Assembly (NCBI GenBank): GCA_046047235.1
Contig: JBJOII010000019.1
Location: 1-64,000, forward strand
Reading direction: 5' to 3'
DNA from: JBMTVN01 sp046047235
Lineage (GTDB): Bacteria; Verrucomicrobiota; Verrucomicrobiia; Limisphaerales; JAHDYP01
DNA length: 64,000 nt
Shown here: positions 42,485 through 51,468 of the stretch, one piece after another
How positions within the stretch are numbered: the first letter of the stretch is position 1
How the letters are laid out: every line of letters starts with the position of its first letter
The notes under the pieces: model-generated
Database searches by the model: none
Told to the model about the DNA's origin: nothing
Seen by the model: the letters and a program-made list of their open reading frames with translations, nothing else
Position numbers and translations under genes: made by a program

Positions 42485-42627
42485 AGTATGTCGGAGACGG
42501 TGGTTCCACCCTGACTGCGGTGGCGGCAACATGTAAAACCTAAAGCGGCGCGACCTGATGAAGGCCGGTCTGGAGAGGGTCTGCGGGTGTCTGATCTGTC
42601 CTTCGGTGCGGCCAGAAGCCCACATGG

Positions 42628-42669
42628 ATGTACGGATTATTGGGACAGGTGTCCCAATAATCCGTACAT
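42628..42669. repeat. Perfect 42-bp palindrome
   Basis: Two 20-bp arms (42628-42647 and 42650-42669) are exact reverse complements around a GG centre; the inner core is TTGGGACAGGTGTCCCAA. It lies 47 bp after the isomerase stop and 144 bp before the GH106-GH39 start, both on the minus strand. There is no T-run, so it is not an ordinary intrinsic terminator; it may be an operator, an RNA processing site or a dispersed palindromic repeat. Both strands read ATG...TAA across it as ten-codon frames. Confidence 0.85.
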
Positions 42670-42715
42670 GGTGGATCGAATCCGGGGGTAGCGTGAAGGA
42701 GTAGGGTCCGTGTCG

Positions 42716-44140
42716 TTAGCAGATCTGGGTGGTTTCGATATTGAGGAGGGCGCCGAGTTTGTGGAGTTTCTGGGCGATATGGCCGATGCCGACGGCGCAG
42801 TGGTGAGCTGGGCCGTGGCTATTCCAGTTGGCCACGAAATTGCGTGCGCCAATCTTGAAGCGATATCGGCTGTTGGTGTTGCCAATTTCAAGGATGGGGC
42901 CGGGGACGGATTCGGCCTCGGCGATGAGGAGTTTCAGTCGGCCATCGACGGTCTGGACGACTGAGAGGAGCGTAACGGGGCCGTGTCGGACACTCATCTC
43001 GACGGAGAGGCCGCGTCCGACTTTTCCGTGGTAGACCTGCAGGGGGCGGACTTTGGTTTTGCCCTCGGCGATAGCGATATGTCCGGGGCCGTCGTGGCCC
43101 ATAAGGACGACATCGTCCTTGAAGTCCATGGCGTAGTATTCGGTGAAGGAACCACCGGCACCGAAGGAGTCCATGATCTTCATGGCCTGGGCGTTTTTGA
43201 TTTCGTATTCGCCTGCGACAGGGATGTTTCTGGCGGTGAGCAGGGAGTTGCCAAGGATGATGGAACTGATGGCGTCCTCGTTATCGGGATTGCCTGTGCC
43301 CATGTAGTAATAGGCAAGGGCGCCGAGGTCGTGCTGTTTCACGAGTTGATCGAGGGCAACGGAGGTGCGGGCTGCACGCTGCAGTTCGGTTTTGGCGCAA
43401 TCGGGCTGGACATCGAAGGCCTGTTGGAAGTCCCGGACACGGTTCTCGATTTGTCTTTTGGTGACGGATTTACGAAGGGCGGCCAGTTCTTCGACCTCGA
43501 TGATTTCCATATGTCCGCCGAACGTGGCGCATTGCTGGGTGAGGTCGGAGGCGATATCCAGCATGCCGCAGTAGTAATGGCCCATGAGGCCGAGTCTATT
43601 GTGGAACATGATGTCGGCGACCCGGGCGGCGGCGATCCAAGAATCCATTTCCTGGTCAGCGACGGGGTCATCCTGGAGCATGCCGGTAATTTGGTGGAAC
43701 TGGACACCTGCACGATTGAAGACATTGGCGATTTCGGGGACTGGGCAGGCGGTACAATGGGCGAGCCATTCCCCGGTCATGCGCGTACGGTTGCCCATGC
43801 GGTTGAAGGCGGAGTAATCGATGGCCGCGGTGGGCTGGAGGTTTAGGACGATAACCGGCACGCCAGCTCGTTGGACGACGGGCAGGACCGTGGAGGACAG
43901 GGCGTAGGTGGTGACGTGGAGGAAGAGGAGATCGATATCGGCAGATCGGAAGCGGTGTCCTGCTTCCAGGGCTTTGGGTGGTGAATCGATGAGGCCGAGG
44001 TTAATGACGTCGATGCCGGGGCGGTTGAGCTTAGCGGCTACCTGCGAGAGGTAGCCTTCGAGTCTCCGTTTAAGTCCTTTGAACTGGGGCCAGTAGGCAT
44101 CGAGGCCGATACCGAATAGTCCGACGCGGGTTTTTCTCAT
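42716..44140 (-). CDS. L-arabinose/L-fucose isomerase-like enzyme
   Basis: The 474-residue cytoplasmic protein has the two-domain AraA/FucI fold: an N-terminal Rossmann-like part (RKTRVGLFGIGLDAYWPQF, DLLFLHVTTYALSSTVLP) and a C-terminal metal-binding domain. Probable Mn ligands are Glu in GEYEIKNA, Glu in SFTEYYAMDF, His in VLMGHDGPGH and His in GPAHHCAVG. Such enzymes interconvert L-arabinose, L-fucose or related aldoses with ketoses. It is translationally coupled to the upstream GH106-like gene (ATGA at 44137-44140), so its substrate is probably the sugar released by that enzyme. If the GH106 assignment holds, that would be L-rhamnose or another 6-deoxyhexose, but this is inference. Confidence 0.87.
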   Translation of the reverse strand: MRKTRVGLFGIGLDAYWPQFKGLKRRLEGYLSQVAAKLNRPGIDVINLGLIDSPPKALEAGHRFRSADIDLLFLHVTTYALSSTVLPVVQRAGVPVIVLNLQPTAAIDYSAFNRMGNRTRMTGEWLAHCTACPVPEIANVFNRAGVQFHQITGMLQDDPVADQEMDSWIAAARVADIMFHNRLGLMGHYYCGMLDIASDLTQQCATFGGHMEIIEVEELAALRKSVTKRQIENRVRDFQQAFDVQPDCAKTELQRAARTSVALDQLVKQHDLGALAYYYMGTGNPDNEDAISSIILGNSLLTARNIPVAGEYEIKNAQAMKIMDSFGAGGSFTEYYAMDFKDDVVLMGHDGPGHIAIAEGKTKVRPLQVYHGKVGRGLSVEMSVRHGPVTLLSVVQTVDGRLKLLIAEAESVPGPILEIGNTNSRYRFKIGARNFVANWNSHGPAHHCAVGIGHIAQKLHKLGALLNIETTQIC

Positions 44141-46908
44141 GGTGATTGGGTGGTGTGGGATTCAACGGATCGGAGAGTGACGGGGCCTTCGAGGCCGGCA
44201 GGGCTGACCGGCCAGGTGGAGGCATCGAACGGTTTATAATCGATGTTCACGAAATTGATATCGTGGAAGGTTCGCCATTGGACACCGCGCTTATCGAGGT
44301 CACGGATACGGTTGGCGGCAGTGCTGGTGATCTCGACCTCGAGGATATTGTCGGCGGCTTCCAGCTTTGGGCATAGGACGGAGTAAGGCGGCGAGATTAC
44401 TGTTCCCAGGTTTAGTCCGTTGAGCAGGACACGGGCGCTTTGGTGCACGGTGCCGAGGTTGATTTCGACCGGGCCGTGGATGTCAGGAGGGGCGTCGAAG
44501 AGCAGTCTATAGCGTGCGGTTCCGGAGAAAGCCTCGGTTTCGCGTTCGGCGATGTTGCTCCACGGCATGGGTTGATTGAGGTCCCGGGTTTTGGGTAGTT
44601 CGGGGCCTCCTGACAGGAACTCCAGTTTCCATTGGCCGGTGAGTGAGATTGGGTGACCGCAGGCATTTCCGGGTGTGGCATCCGGGGTTGGAGCGGGGCT
44701 GCTATTTTGGAGTGCGAGCAGGATCGATTCCCCCGGGTTGAGGTAAAGACGCACGTGAGTCGAGCCATGGGACTGCTTGATCTCCAAGGGTGAAAGTTCT
44801 GTTCCAACCGGGGTCCAGCGGATGCTCTTGCCGGAGATGGCGCGACGGGAAGGCATAATCCAGTCGTTGAATGCGTTGGTAGAGCTATTGACGATGAAGT
44901 AGACAGGCTGGTCGGGGCGGTTCCGGTCGTGGCGTCGGATGAATTGGAGCCCTTGGTCTGTGAAGGTTTCGCGGGGGATCGAGCCTGATGTCAGTAGACG
45001 GCTGAGTTCGCCGACCAGGAACCATCCTGTTCCAACGGGCGCCGCTTGCAGGTCTGGAAAGACGCTTGTGAAGTGGAGGGTCTGCTTTTTCCTTTCGAGC
45101 TGGTTGTGTCGTTCCTGCAGGTCCCCCAGACCGGGGACGTCATGTGGCAAGTGGTTTTCGAAGAGAATCGTAGTCCCGCTTTGGGCGAGGGCGATGAGCT
45201 GGGTGAACGTTTCCAGAGGCATATGATCGACCGGGGGGACGAGAATGGTTTTGTAGCGTCCGCCGGGGACTTCGATGCGTGCATTGGTCGAAACTGAGAG
45301 AGCGAGTTGCCGGTCTGAGATGAAGTCGAAGGCATAGCCTTTGTCCCACAGATGCCGGGCCGTTTTACCTACGGGTTCCTCTTCCAGCCAACTGCGGTCG
45401 TGCACAGTGAACCGTTCAACCATCCCGTTGGTGTCATGCCATCGGTCGTGGATGGGCCAGTAGAGGAGCGTGTCGTTGTCAGGTGCGTGGGCGGCGAGGA
45501 CGGACTGGACATGAGTGATGTAGGCGTTCAGGTGCGGGAGATCCCGCCAGATGGGGTTGCGGTCATTGAGTTGAGTGGAGGCGTAGAAGGACCAACCGGG
45601 CCAGGGGACTTCGTCCGGCGAGTAACAAGTGCCGTGGAAAGCGACGTGGTTCACGCCGGAAAGGAAGAGGTCATCGACCAGCTGTTTGAGGTCGGCGAGG
45701 GTGACCTGGAAGTGTTCCTTGAGCCAAGTGCCGGTTTCTGCGCTGACGCGTTTTCGGCCCATGACATGGGCGGCGGAGGAGGCGAACTTCGAGACGAGGA
45801 TACTGCGGTCGCGGTTGAACATTTCCGTTTCCGGGATATCGGCGAGGGCATAGAGGTCGAGGAGGTTACCGGGTGATCCATGGGCTTCGTTGCGGGTAAT
45901 GAAGCCGTGGTTCAGGCACCATTGGTGCCATTCGGGGAGTGTGACCTCGACCATGAGATCTGACAGCGTTTCGCGGTAGTCGCTTTTGACGCGAGCAGCG
46001 TGGTCGGGGTCACCGTGGCCGAAGAGGGCGGGCAGCTCATTGAGCAGGGAGTAGCCGCGGCGTTTTTCGAACGCAGCAAGGAGTTCGGGTGCCCAGTCCG
46101 AGCGGTATTCATACGAGTCGTGGTACATGGCCCTGGGCATGGCCCCTTTATAGTTGTCGAATGCTGAATCGAACCACTGGAGGTAGCCGTGGATGGCATC
46201 GAAGCTGAAGAGATTGAGCATGTGACCGGTGCCGCCGGGGGCAGCGCGCTTGACCTTCTGGCCGGACGGCTTTTGCCAGAGCGTGTAGATGTCCCATCCG
46301 TCGGATGGAGCTGTCCATCGACCTGGTTTGGGAAGGCCGGCACGAGGCAAAAGATCGATTGATTGTCCGTGTGGACCGTAGGCCATCCAGGCCTGAATGG
46401 GTTGTCTGGGGGAAGGGCGGGTGGGGGATTGACCTGCGTTCAGGGTTTCGATCGTGTGCTGCACCAGGGCGTTGGCTTGGTGGTCGCTGATAGTGGGTCC
46501 ACCGAAGCACCATCCGGAACCCGTGGTCATGTCGATCTGGAGGCCGATGCGGTGAGCTTCCTTCACCGTGAAATCGAGCATCTCCATCCATTGAGGGGAG
46601 AGGAAAGGGATGGCACGGTCTTCCCAGCCTTCTGCTCCGTAGATGGGAATAATGTGTGCCCCTCCGAAACCGGCTGCTTCGAGGTTCGTGAGTTCGCTGG
46701 TGATGTTGTTGGTGTCTACAGCGCTACCCATCCACCACCAGTAGGTCCAGGGGCGACAATCGGAGGTGAGATTGGGGTGGCTGGGGTTGACTGCAAGAAG
46801 GCTGGAAGGCAAGAGGAGGGCCGAGCAGGAGAGAGCGAGCGCGGTGGCCCGGCGGGCGGCGGCGGAGGTCATGCAGGTGAAGATGCCAAGTTGGGATGTG
46901 AGCGGCAA
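44137..46908 (-). CDS. GH106-like alpha-L-rhamnosidase, secreted
   Basis: The product of up to 923 residues starts at 46908, or more likely at ATG 46872, which directly precedes the signal peptide (ATALALSCSALLLPSSLLA). The barrel opens PWTYWWWMGSAVDTNNITSEL, then AGFGGAHIIPIYGAEGW and IGLQIDMTTGSGWCFGGP, all standard for GH106-like proteins. Later landmarks are YHDSYEYRSDWAPELLAAF, AETGTWLKEHF and GVNHVAFHGTCYSP. The C-terminus has a jelly-roll region (LTGQWKLEFLSGGPELPKT, VLLNGLNLGTVISPPY). It should hydrolyse alpha-L-rhamnosides or related uronic/deoxy sugars outside the cytoplasm. It is the first gene of a minus-strand group with the isomerase and probably the GH106-GH39 fusion. Confidence 0.85.
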   Translation of the reverse strand: MPLTSQLGIFTCMTSAAARRATALALSCSALLLPSSLLAVNPSHPNLTSDCRPWTYWWWMGSAVDTNNITSELTNLEAAGFGGAHIIPIYGAEGWEDRAIPFLSPQWMEMLDFTVKEAHRIGLQIDMTTGSGWCFGGPTISDHQANALVQHTIETLNAGQSPTRPSPRQPIQAWMAYGPHGQSIDLLPRAGLPKPGRWTAPSDGWDIYTLWQKPSGQKVKRAAPGGTGHMLNLFSFDAIHGYLQWFDSAFDNYKGAMPRAMYHDSYEYRSDWAPELLAAFEKRRGYSLLNELPALFGHGDPDHAARVKSDYRETLSDLMVEVTLPEWHQWCLNHGFITRNEAHGSPGNLLDLYALADIPETEMFNRDRSILVSKFASSAAHVMGRKRVSAETGTWLKEHFQVTLADLKQLVDDLFLSGVNHVAFHGTCYSPDEVPWPGWSFYASTQLNDRNPIWRDLPHLNAYITHVQSVLAAHAPDNDTLLYWPIHDRWHDTNGMVERFTVHDRSWLEEEPVGKTARHLWDKGYAFDFISDRQLALSVSTNARIEVPGGRYKTILVPPVDHMPLETFTQLIALAQSGTTILFENHLPHDVPGLGDLQERHNQLERKKQTLHFTSVFPDLQAAPVGTGWFLVGELSRLLTSGSIPRETFTDQGLQFIRRHDRNRPDQPVYFIVNSSTNAFNDWIMPSRRAISGKSIRWTPVGTELSPLEIKQSHGSTHVRLYLNPGESILLALQNSSPAPTPDATPGNACGHPISLTGQWKLEFLSGGPELPKTRDLNQPMPWSNIAERETEAFSGTARYRLLFDAPPDIHGPVEINLGTVHQSARVLLNGLNLGTVISPPYSVLCPKLEAADNILEVEITSTAANRIRDLDKRGVQWRTFHDINFVNIDYKPFDASTWPVSPAGLEGPVTLRSVESHTTQSP

Positions 46909-46980
46909 GCGCCGAGGGTCAAGCGGTAAGCGCTGAGGGCTGAGGGCTGAGTGCTAAGGGCTGAGTGCTAAGGGCTGAGA
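46905..46980. repeat. Short tandem repeat of a GGGCTGAGTGCTAA-like unit
   Basis: The 13-14-base units GGGCTGAGTGCTAA and variants (GCGCCGAGGGTCAA, GCGGTAAGCGCTGA) repeat about five times between the GH106-like start and the RND permease stop. Degenerate copies lie to the left and near-perfect ones to the right. It is a simple repeat, and similar GCGCTGAG/TTAGCAC runs are common between genes in many bacteria. No function is claimed. Confidence 0.75.
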
Positions 46981-46993
46981 ATGACTTACTGGA

Positions 46994-49900
46994 TCAGGCT
47001 TTTGCGGCCGTCTTTTTGGGCTTGTAAGCCATGTAGTAGAGGATGGGGACGGCCATGCGGCTGATGAGCAGGGAGGCGATTTCGCCGGCCATGAGGGCGA
47101 TGGCGAGGCCTTGAAAGATGGGGTCGAACAGGATGACACCTGCGCCGACGACTACGGCCATGGCGGTGAGCATCATGGGTCGGAACCGGACGGCTCCGGC
47201 GTCGATGACAGCTTCATCGAGTGGCATGCCTTCGCTGACTCGGAGTTCGATGAAGTCGACGAGGATGATGGAGTTACGGACGACGATACCTGCACCGGCC
47301 ATGAAGCCGATCATGGAGGTGGCGGTGAAGAAGGCGTTCATGAGGCCATGGGCGGGGAGGATGCCGACGAGCGAGAAGGGGATGGCGACCATGACAATGA
47401 GCGGGGTGAGGAAGGAGCGGAACCAACCGACCATGAGGACATAGATGAGGACAAGGACGGCGGCGAAGGCGAGGCCGAGGTCACGGAAGACTTCGATGGT
47501 GATGTGCCATTCGCCGTCCCATTTCATGGCGGGCTGGTAGTCCGTGAAGGGTTGGGTGGCATTGAGGATTTGGAGTTGGGGTTCGGACGCGCCGATTTCC
47601 GTGAGATCGAGGGCGTTGAGCTTCTTGTTCATCTCGAGGATGGCGTAGACGGGGCTTTCGATTTTCCCGGCGACATCGCCGATCACATACGTCACAGGCA
47701 TCAGGTTTTTGTGATAGATGCTTTTATCGGCGACGGTGGTTTTGATGGAGACCAGTTCCCGGAGGGGGACGAGCGGGGCGCCCTGGATATCGCCCGGTTC
47801 GGGGAGAGCGTTGGCGTCACCGGATCTGACCCGGAGGGCGAGGAGTTCTTCGGGGGTTGTGCGGGCTGAGCGGGGGAGTTCGAGGATGAGGTCGACATCT
47901 TCCTTTTCGCTGGGCATGTGGACCAGGTCGACAGAGGAGCCTCCGACGGCGATCCTGAGCGTTTGGGCGATGGTTTCTGCACTGATACCGTTGAGGGAGG
48001 CCTTTTCCTTATCGATGATGAACTCGGTCTTGGGTTGATCGGCTTCGAGGTACCAATCGACGTCGACGACGCCGTCGGTACTTTTGAAGACATCGCGGAC
48101 CTTGGCGGCGAGCGTGTGGCGCATTTCCTCTGTTGGTCCGTAGACCTCGGCGACGAGGGTTTGGAGCACGGGGGGTCCGGGCGGGACTTCGGCTACGGCG
48201 ACGCGGGCGCCGTAGCGTTCGGCGACGGCCTGGACGGCGGGTCGGACGCGTTTGGCGATATCGTGGCTTTGGGCTTTGCGGTCGTGTTTGGGGAGCAGGT
48301 TGACCTGGAGGTCGGCACTATGGGCTCCCTGGCGCATGAAGTAGTGACGGACCAACCCGTTGAAATTGAAGGGGGCGGCCGTGCCTACGTAGATCTGGTA
48401 GTCGGTCACTTCGGGTTCCGTTCGTATGGCTTGGGCGATTTCGCGGGCGACGCGGGCGGTTTGTTCGAGGGCGCTGCCTTCGGGCATATTGAGGATGATT
48501 TGGAATTCGCTCTTATTGTCGAAGGGGAGCATTTTGACTTTGACCCAGCCGACGCCGACCGTGGCGATGGCGACCAGGAGGAGCGAGACGATGGCGATGA
48601 AGAAGGCGAGGCGGCGTCCCGGGCGATGGATGAGGGGGTCCATCCAGCGGCGGTAGGCTTTAGTGAAGGCGTCTTCGGGGTGTTCACCGTGGCCGTGGCT
48701 GCCGGAGGAGTTACCTTCGGTAATCCCGCGGTACTTTTGGCCCCAGCGCAGGATACGGATGGCGGCCCAGGGGGTGACGACGAAAGCGATGGCCATGGAC
48801 CAGAACATGGCTGCGCTGGAGCCGATGGGTATGGGGCGCATGTAGGGCCCCATGAGGCCGCCGACGAAGGCCATGGGGAGGACGGCGGCGATGACGGCGA
48901 ACGTGGCCAGGATGGTTGGGTTTCCGACTTCGCCGACGGCTTCCGAGGCTATGGAGGACCAGTTTCGGCCTTTGTTCTGAGGCAGATGGAAGTGGCGGAC
49001 GATGTTTTCGACGACGACGATGGCGTCATCCACGAGGATGCCGATGGAGAAGATGAGGGCGAAGAGAGTGATACGGTTGAGCGTGAACCCGTAGAGGTAG
49101 AAGACGAGGAGAGTGAGTGCGAGAGTGGAGGGGATAGCGATGGCGACGATACCCGATTCGCGCCAACCGAGCGTTAGGAGGATGAGGAATGAGACGCTGA
49201 CCACGGCGATGGCCATATGGAACAGCAGTTCATTGGATTTCTCGGCTGCGGTTTCGCCGTAGTGTCGGGTGATGGAGACTGAGACATCCGAAGGGATGAT
49301 GCGGCCTTTGAGCGTTTCGACCTTGGCGAGGACCATATTGGCGACGGAGATAGCGTTGGCGCCGGCGCGTTTGGCTACACTGAGCGTGACGGCGGGCTCT
49401 TCATTGCCGGTTTGGGCGTGGTGATCGGGATCGGAGGCGGGGCCATCGTGACCGAGGTGGGCGTGGGCTGCTCCGTTGCCGAAGAAGACGTATTGAGTGG
49501 GTTCTTCCGGGCCATCGACGACCTCGGCGACTTCCCTCAGGTAGACCGGTTTGCCCGCCATGGCGCCGACGACCACGTTGCCGACGTCCTCGGCGGACTG
49601 GAGGAAGCCACCTGTATCGACGACGATTTCCTGGTTGTTGCTGGTGAGGCCGCCGGCGGTGGCCTGGCGGTTGGCTTGTTGCAGCATGGGGACGAGGCCG
49701 GCGGGGCTGAGACCGCGGGAGGCGAGGCGGAGTGGATCGAGGAGGATCCGGACTTGGCGACGGGCGCCTCCGATGACCTTGGTTTCGGCGACGAGAGGGA
49801 CTTGTTTGACAGAGTCATCCACCTGGGCGACGAGGCGTCTTAGGTCGAAGTGGTCATAGCGTTGGCTATGGAAAGTGAGGGCAAGGATGGGGACGTCGTC

Positions 49901-50344
49901 GATGGATTTGGGTTTGATGAGGGGTGGGGCGACGCCGTGGGGCATGCGGTCGTAATTGGACTGCAATTTCTGGTTGAGTTTAATGAGGCTGCGTTCGACA
50001 TCTTCGCCTACCTTGAACCGGACGATGACCATGCTACGGCCGGGTTGGGAGGTGGAGTAGACGTATTCCACTCCGGGAATTTCCCAGAGCAGTTTTTCCA
50101 TGGGGCGTGTGGCGCGTTCCTCGACTTCATGGGCGCTGGCGCCGGGCATGGAGACGAGGACATCGATCATGGGGACTTTGATCTGGGGTTCCTCCTCGCG
50201 GGGGAGGAGGGTGATGGCGCCGATGCCGAGGAGGATGGAGGAGATGACGATGAGGGGGGTGAGTTTGGAGTCGATGAACGCTTGGGCGATGCGGCCGGCG
50301 ATCCCGAGGTCGGCGTGGGAGGGTTTGGCTTCGGGCTGTTTCAT
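46994..50344 (-). CDS. RND-family efflux permease
   Basis: The 1116-residue inner-membrane protein has the AcrB-type layout: twelve membrane helices, two large periplasmic loops and internal duplication. The N-terminus IAQAFIDSKLTPLIVISSILLGIGAITLLPREEEP and the helix-4 motif FSIGILVDDAIVVVENI (paired Asp) match the HAE/hydrophobe-type group rather than CzcA. Two histidine-rich stretches are unusual: AHAHLGHDGP...DPDHHAQ at about 290-312 and GSHGHGEHPED at about 548-558. These could bind metal. It forms an operon with the adaptor (50396) and TolC-like gene (51469). Substrate is unknown; drugs, metals or lipids are all possible. Confidence 0.92.
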   Translation of the reverse strand: MKQPEAKPSHADLGIAGRIAQAFIDSKLTPLIVISSILLGIGAITLLPREEEPQIKVPMIDVLVSMPGASAHEVEERATRPMEKLLWEIPGVEYVYSTSQPGRSMVIVRFKVGEDVERSLIKLNQKLQSNYDRMPHGVAPPLIKPKSIDDVPILALTFHSQRYDHFDLRRLVAQVDDSVKQVPLVAETKVIGGARRQVRILLDPLRLASRGLSPAGLVPMLQQANRQATAGGLTSNNQEIVVDTGGFLQSAEDVGNVVVGAMAGKPVYLREVAEVVDGPEEPTQYVFFGNGAAHAHLGHDGPASDPDHHAQTGNEEPAVTLSVAKRAGANAISVANMVLAKVETLKGRIIPSDVSVSITRHYGETAAEKSNELLFHMAIAVVSVSFLILLTLGWRESGIVAIAIPSTLALTLLVFYLYGFTLNRITLFALIFSIGILVDDAIVVVENIVRHFHLPQNKGRNWSSIASEAVGEVGNPTILATFAVIAAVLPMAFVGGLMGPYMRPIPIGSSAAMFWSMAIAFVVTPWAAIRILRWGQKYRGITEGNSSGSHGHGEHPEDAFTKAYRRWMDPLIHRPGRRLAFFIAIVSLLLVAIATVGVGWVKVKMLPFDNKSEFQIILNMPEGSALEQTARVAREIAQAIRTEPEVTDYQIYVGTAAPFNFNGLVRHYFMRQGAHSADLQVNLLPKHDRKAQSHDIAKRVRPAVQAVAERYGARVAVAEVPPGPPVLQTLVAEVYGPTEEMRHTLAAKVRDVFKSTDGVVDVDWYLEADQPKTEFIIDKEKASLNGISAETIAQTLRIAVGGSSVDLVHMPSEKEDVDLILELPRSARTTPEELLALRVRSGDANALPEPGDIQGAPLVPLRELVSIKTTVADKSIYHKNLMPVTYVIGDVAGKIESPVYAILEMNKKLNALDLTEIGASEPQLQILNATQPFTDYQPAMKWDGEWHITIEVFRDLGLAFAAVLVLIYVLMVGWFRSFLTPLIVMVAIPFSLVGILPAHGLMNAFFTATSMIGFMAGAGIVVRNSIILVDFIELRVSEGMPLDEAVIDAGAVRFRPMMLTAMAVVVGAGVILFDPIFQGLAIALMAGEIASLLISRMAVPILYYMAYKPKKTAAKA

Positions 50345-50395
50345 GGCGGGTAGTAGCGGTCGGGCGGGTACGGGTATGGTGGGGGGAGCGAGGAG

Positions 50396-51430
50396 TTAGG
50401 GGCTGACCTTAACCGGCTGGTTATCGAGGAGTCCGGTGAGGCCTTCAGTGATGACTTGTTCACCGGCGTTCAGGCCGCTGAGGATTTCGGTTTCATCGCC
50501 GAGGATCTTTCCGGTTTTGACCAGGCGCAGGTGGGCGGTGCCGTCTTGGGCGACAAAGATGGTTTCGAGCTGGCCGCGCTTCACCAGGGATTTGGAGGGG
50601 ACGCGGAGGGCGGCGAAGCTTCCGACGGGGATGGACACCCTTCCGAACTGGCCGGCGCGGAGTTCCGGAGTCGCAGGCAGGTCGATTTTCACGAGAAAGG
50701 TGCGGCTGTTTGGGTCAGCGCTGGGTGAGATTTCGCTGACCGTGCCCGCGAACGTTTGTTTTGTGCTATCGATTTGGACGCGGAGCGTGCCACCCTGGGG
50801 GATGCGGTCGATGAGGGCTTCGGGGATGTTGGCTTCGAGGCGCAGGCGGGAGGGATCTTCGATGGCGAGGAGTTGACGCCCGGGTGCGGCGAGGTCCCCG
50901 ACATCGGCGAACTTACGGGTGATGACGCCATCGAAGGGGCTGATCACGCGGGTATGGGCGAGTTGGGTTTCGGCTTCGGTTACGGCGGCTTGGGCCACGC
51001 GGTGGCGGGCTTGGACTCCGTCGTATTCGGAGCGGGTTACGGCTTCTTCCTGGAGCAGGGCGGTGAAGCGTTGGAGGTCGGCATCGGCCTGGTCACGCAG
51101 GGCATTGGCCTGTTCTAGTCGGGCCTGGATTTCGCGGCTATCGAGTTGGACGAGGAGATCGTTGATTTTGACTTTTTGGCCTGTGATGACGGGCATTTTT
51201 TCGACGCGGCCACTGACCTTGGCTTCGATGACTGCGCGAAGCTGGGCCTGGATGGTGCCGACGGCTTCCTCGAACGCTTCGTGGCTGGTTTCGCCAACCG
51301 TGTGGACCTGGACGTTGGCGGCGGGGAGGGAGGGTGGCTGCGGAGCTTGCTCTGCATGGCGCGAGCAGGCAGTCAGGCTGAGGAGCAGTGCCGTGGCTGT
51401 GGGGGTGAGGAGGTGTAGCTTGATATTCAT
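50396..51430 (-). CDS. RND efflux periplasmic adaptor (lipoprotein)
   Basis: The 344-residue protein has a lipoprotein signal peptide with lipobox LTAC (Cys22). It then has the adaptor modules: lipoyl first half VEAKVSG-like (VIEAKVSGRVEKMPVITGQKV), a short coiled coil (about 95-160), lipoyl second half VISPFDGVITRKFADVGDLA, beta-barrel (LRLEANIPEALIDRIPQGG) and a membrane-proximal domain. It links the RND pump to the TolC duct in the periplasm. It lies between those two genes on the minus strand, 38 bp before the TolC-like stop and 51 bp from the permease start. Confidence 0.93.
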   Translation of the reverse strand: MNIKLHLLTPTATALLLSLTACSRHAEQAPQPPSLPAANVQVHTVGETSHEAFEEAVGTIQAQLRAVIEAKVSGRVEKMPVITGQKVKINDLLVQLDSREIQARLEQANALRDQADADLQRFTALLQEEAVTRSEYDGVQARHRVAQAAVTEAETQLAHTRVISPFDGVITRKFADVGDLAAPGRQLLAIEDPSRLRLEANIPEALIDRIPQGGTLRVQIDSTKQTFAGTVSEISPSADPNSRTFLVKIDLPATPELRAGQFGRVSIPVGSFAALRVPSKSLVKRGQLETIFVAQDGTAHLRLVKTGKILGDETEILSGLNAGEQVITEGLTGLLDNQPVKVSP

Positions 51431-51468
51431 GGGTGTTGGGGACGGGGTGGCGGGATTGGTCTATCTAA

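Noticed and set aside
47918..49177. 419-codon plus-strand open frame rich in Asp, Glu and Gly
   Set aside because: It is antisense to the RND permease; the acidic composition is the complement of hydrophobic codons, and there is no domain.
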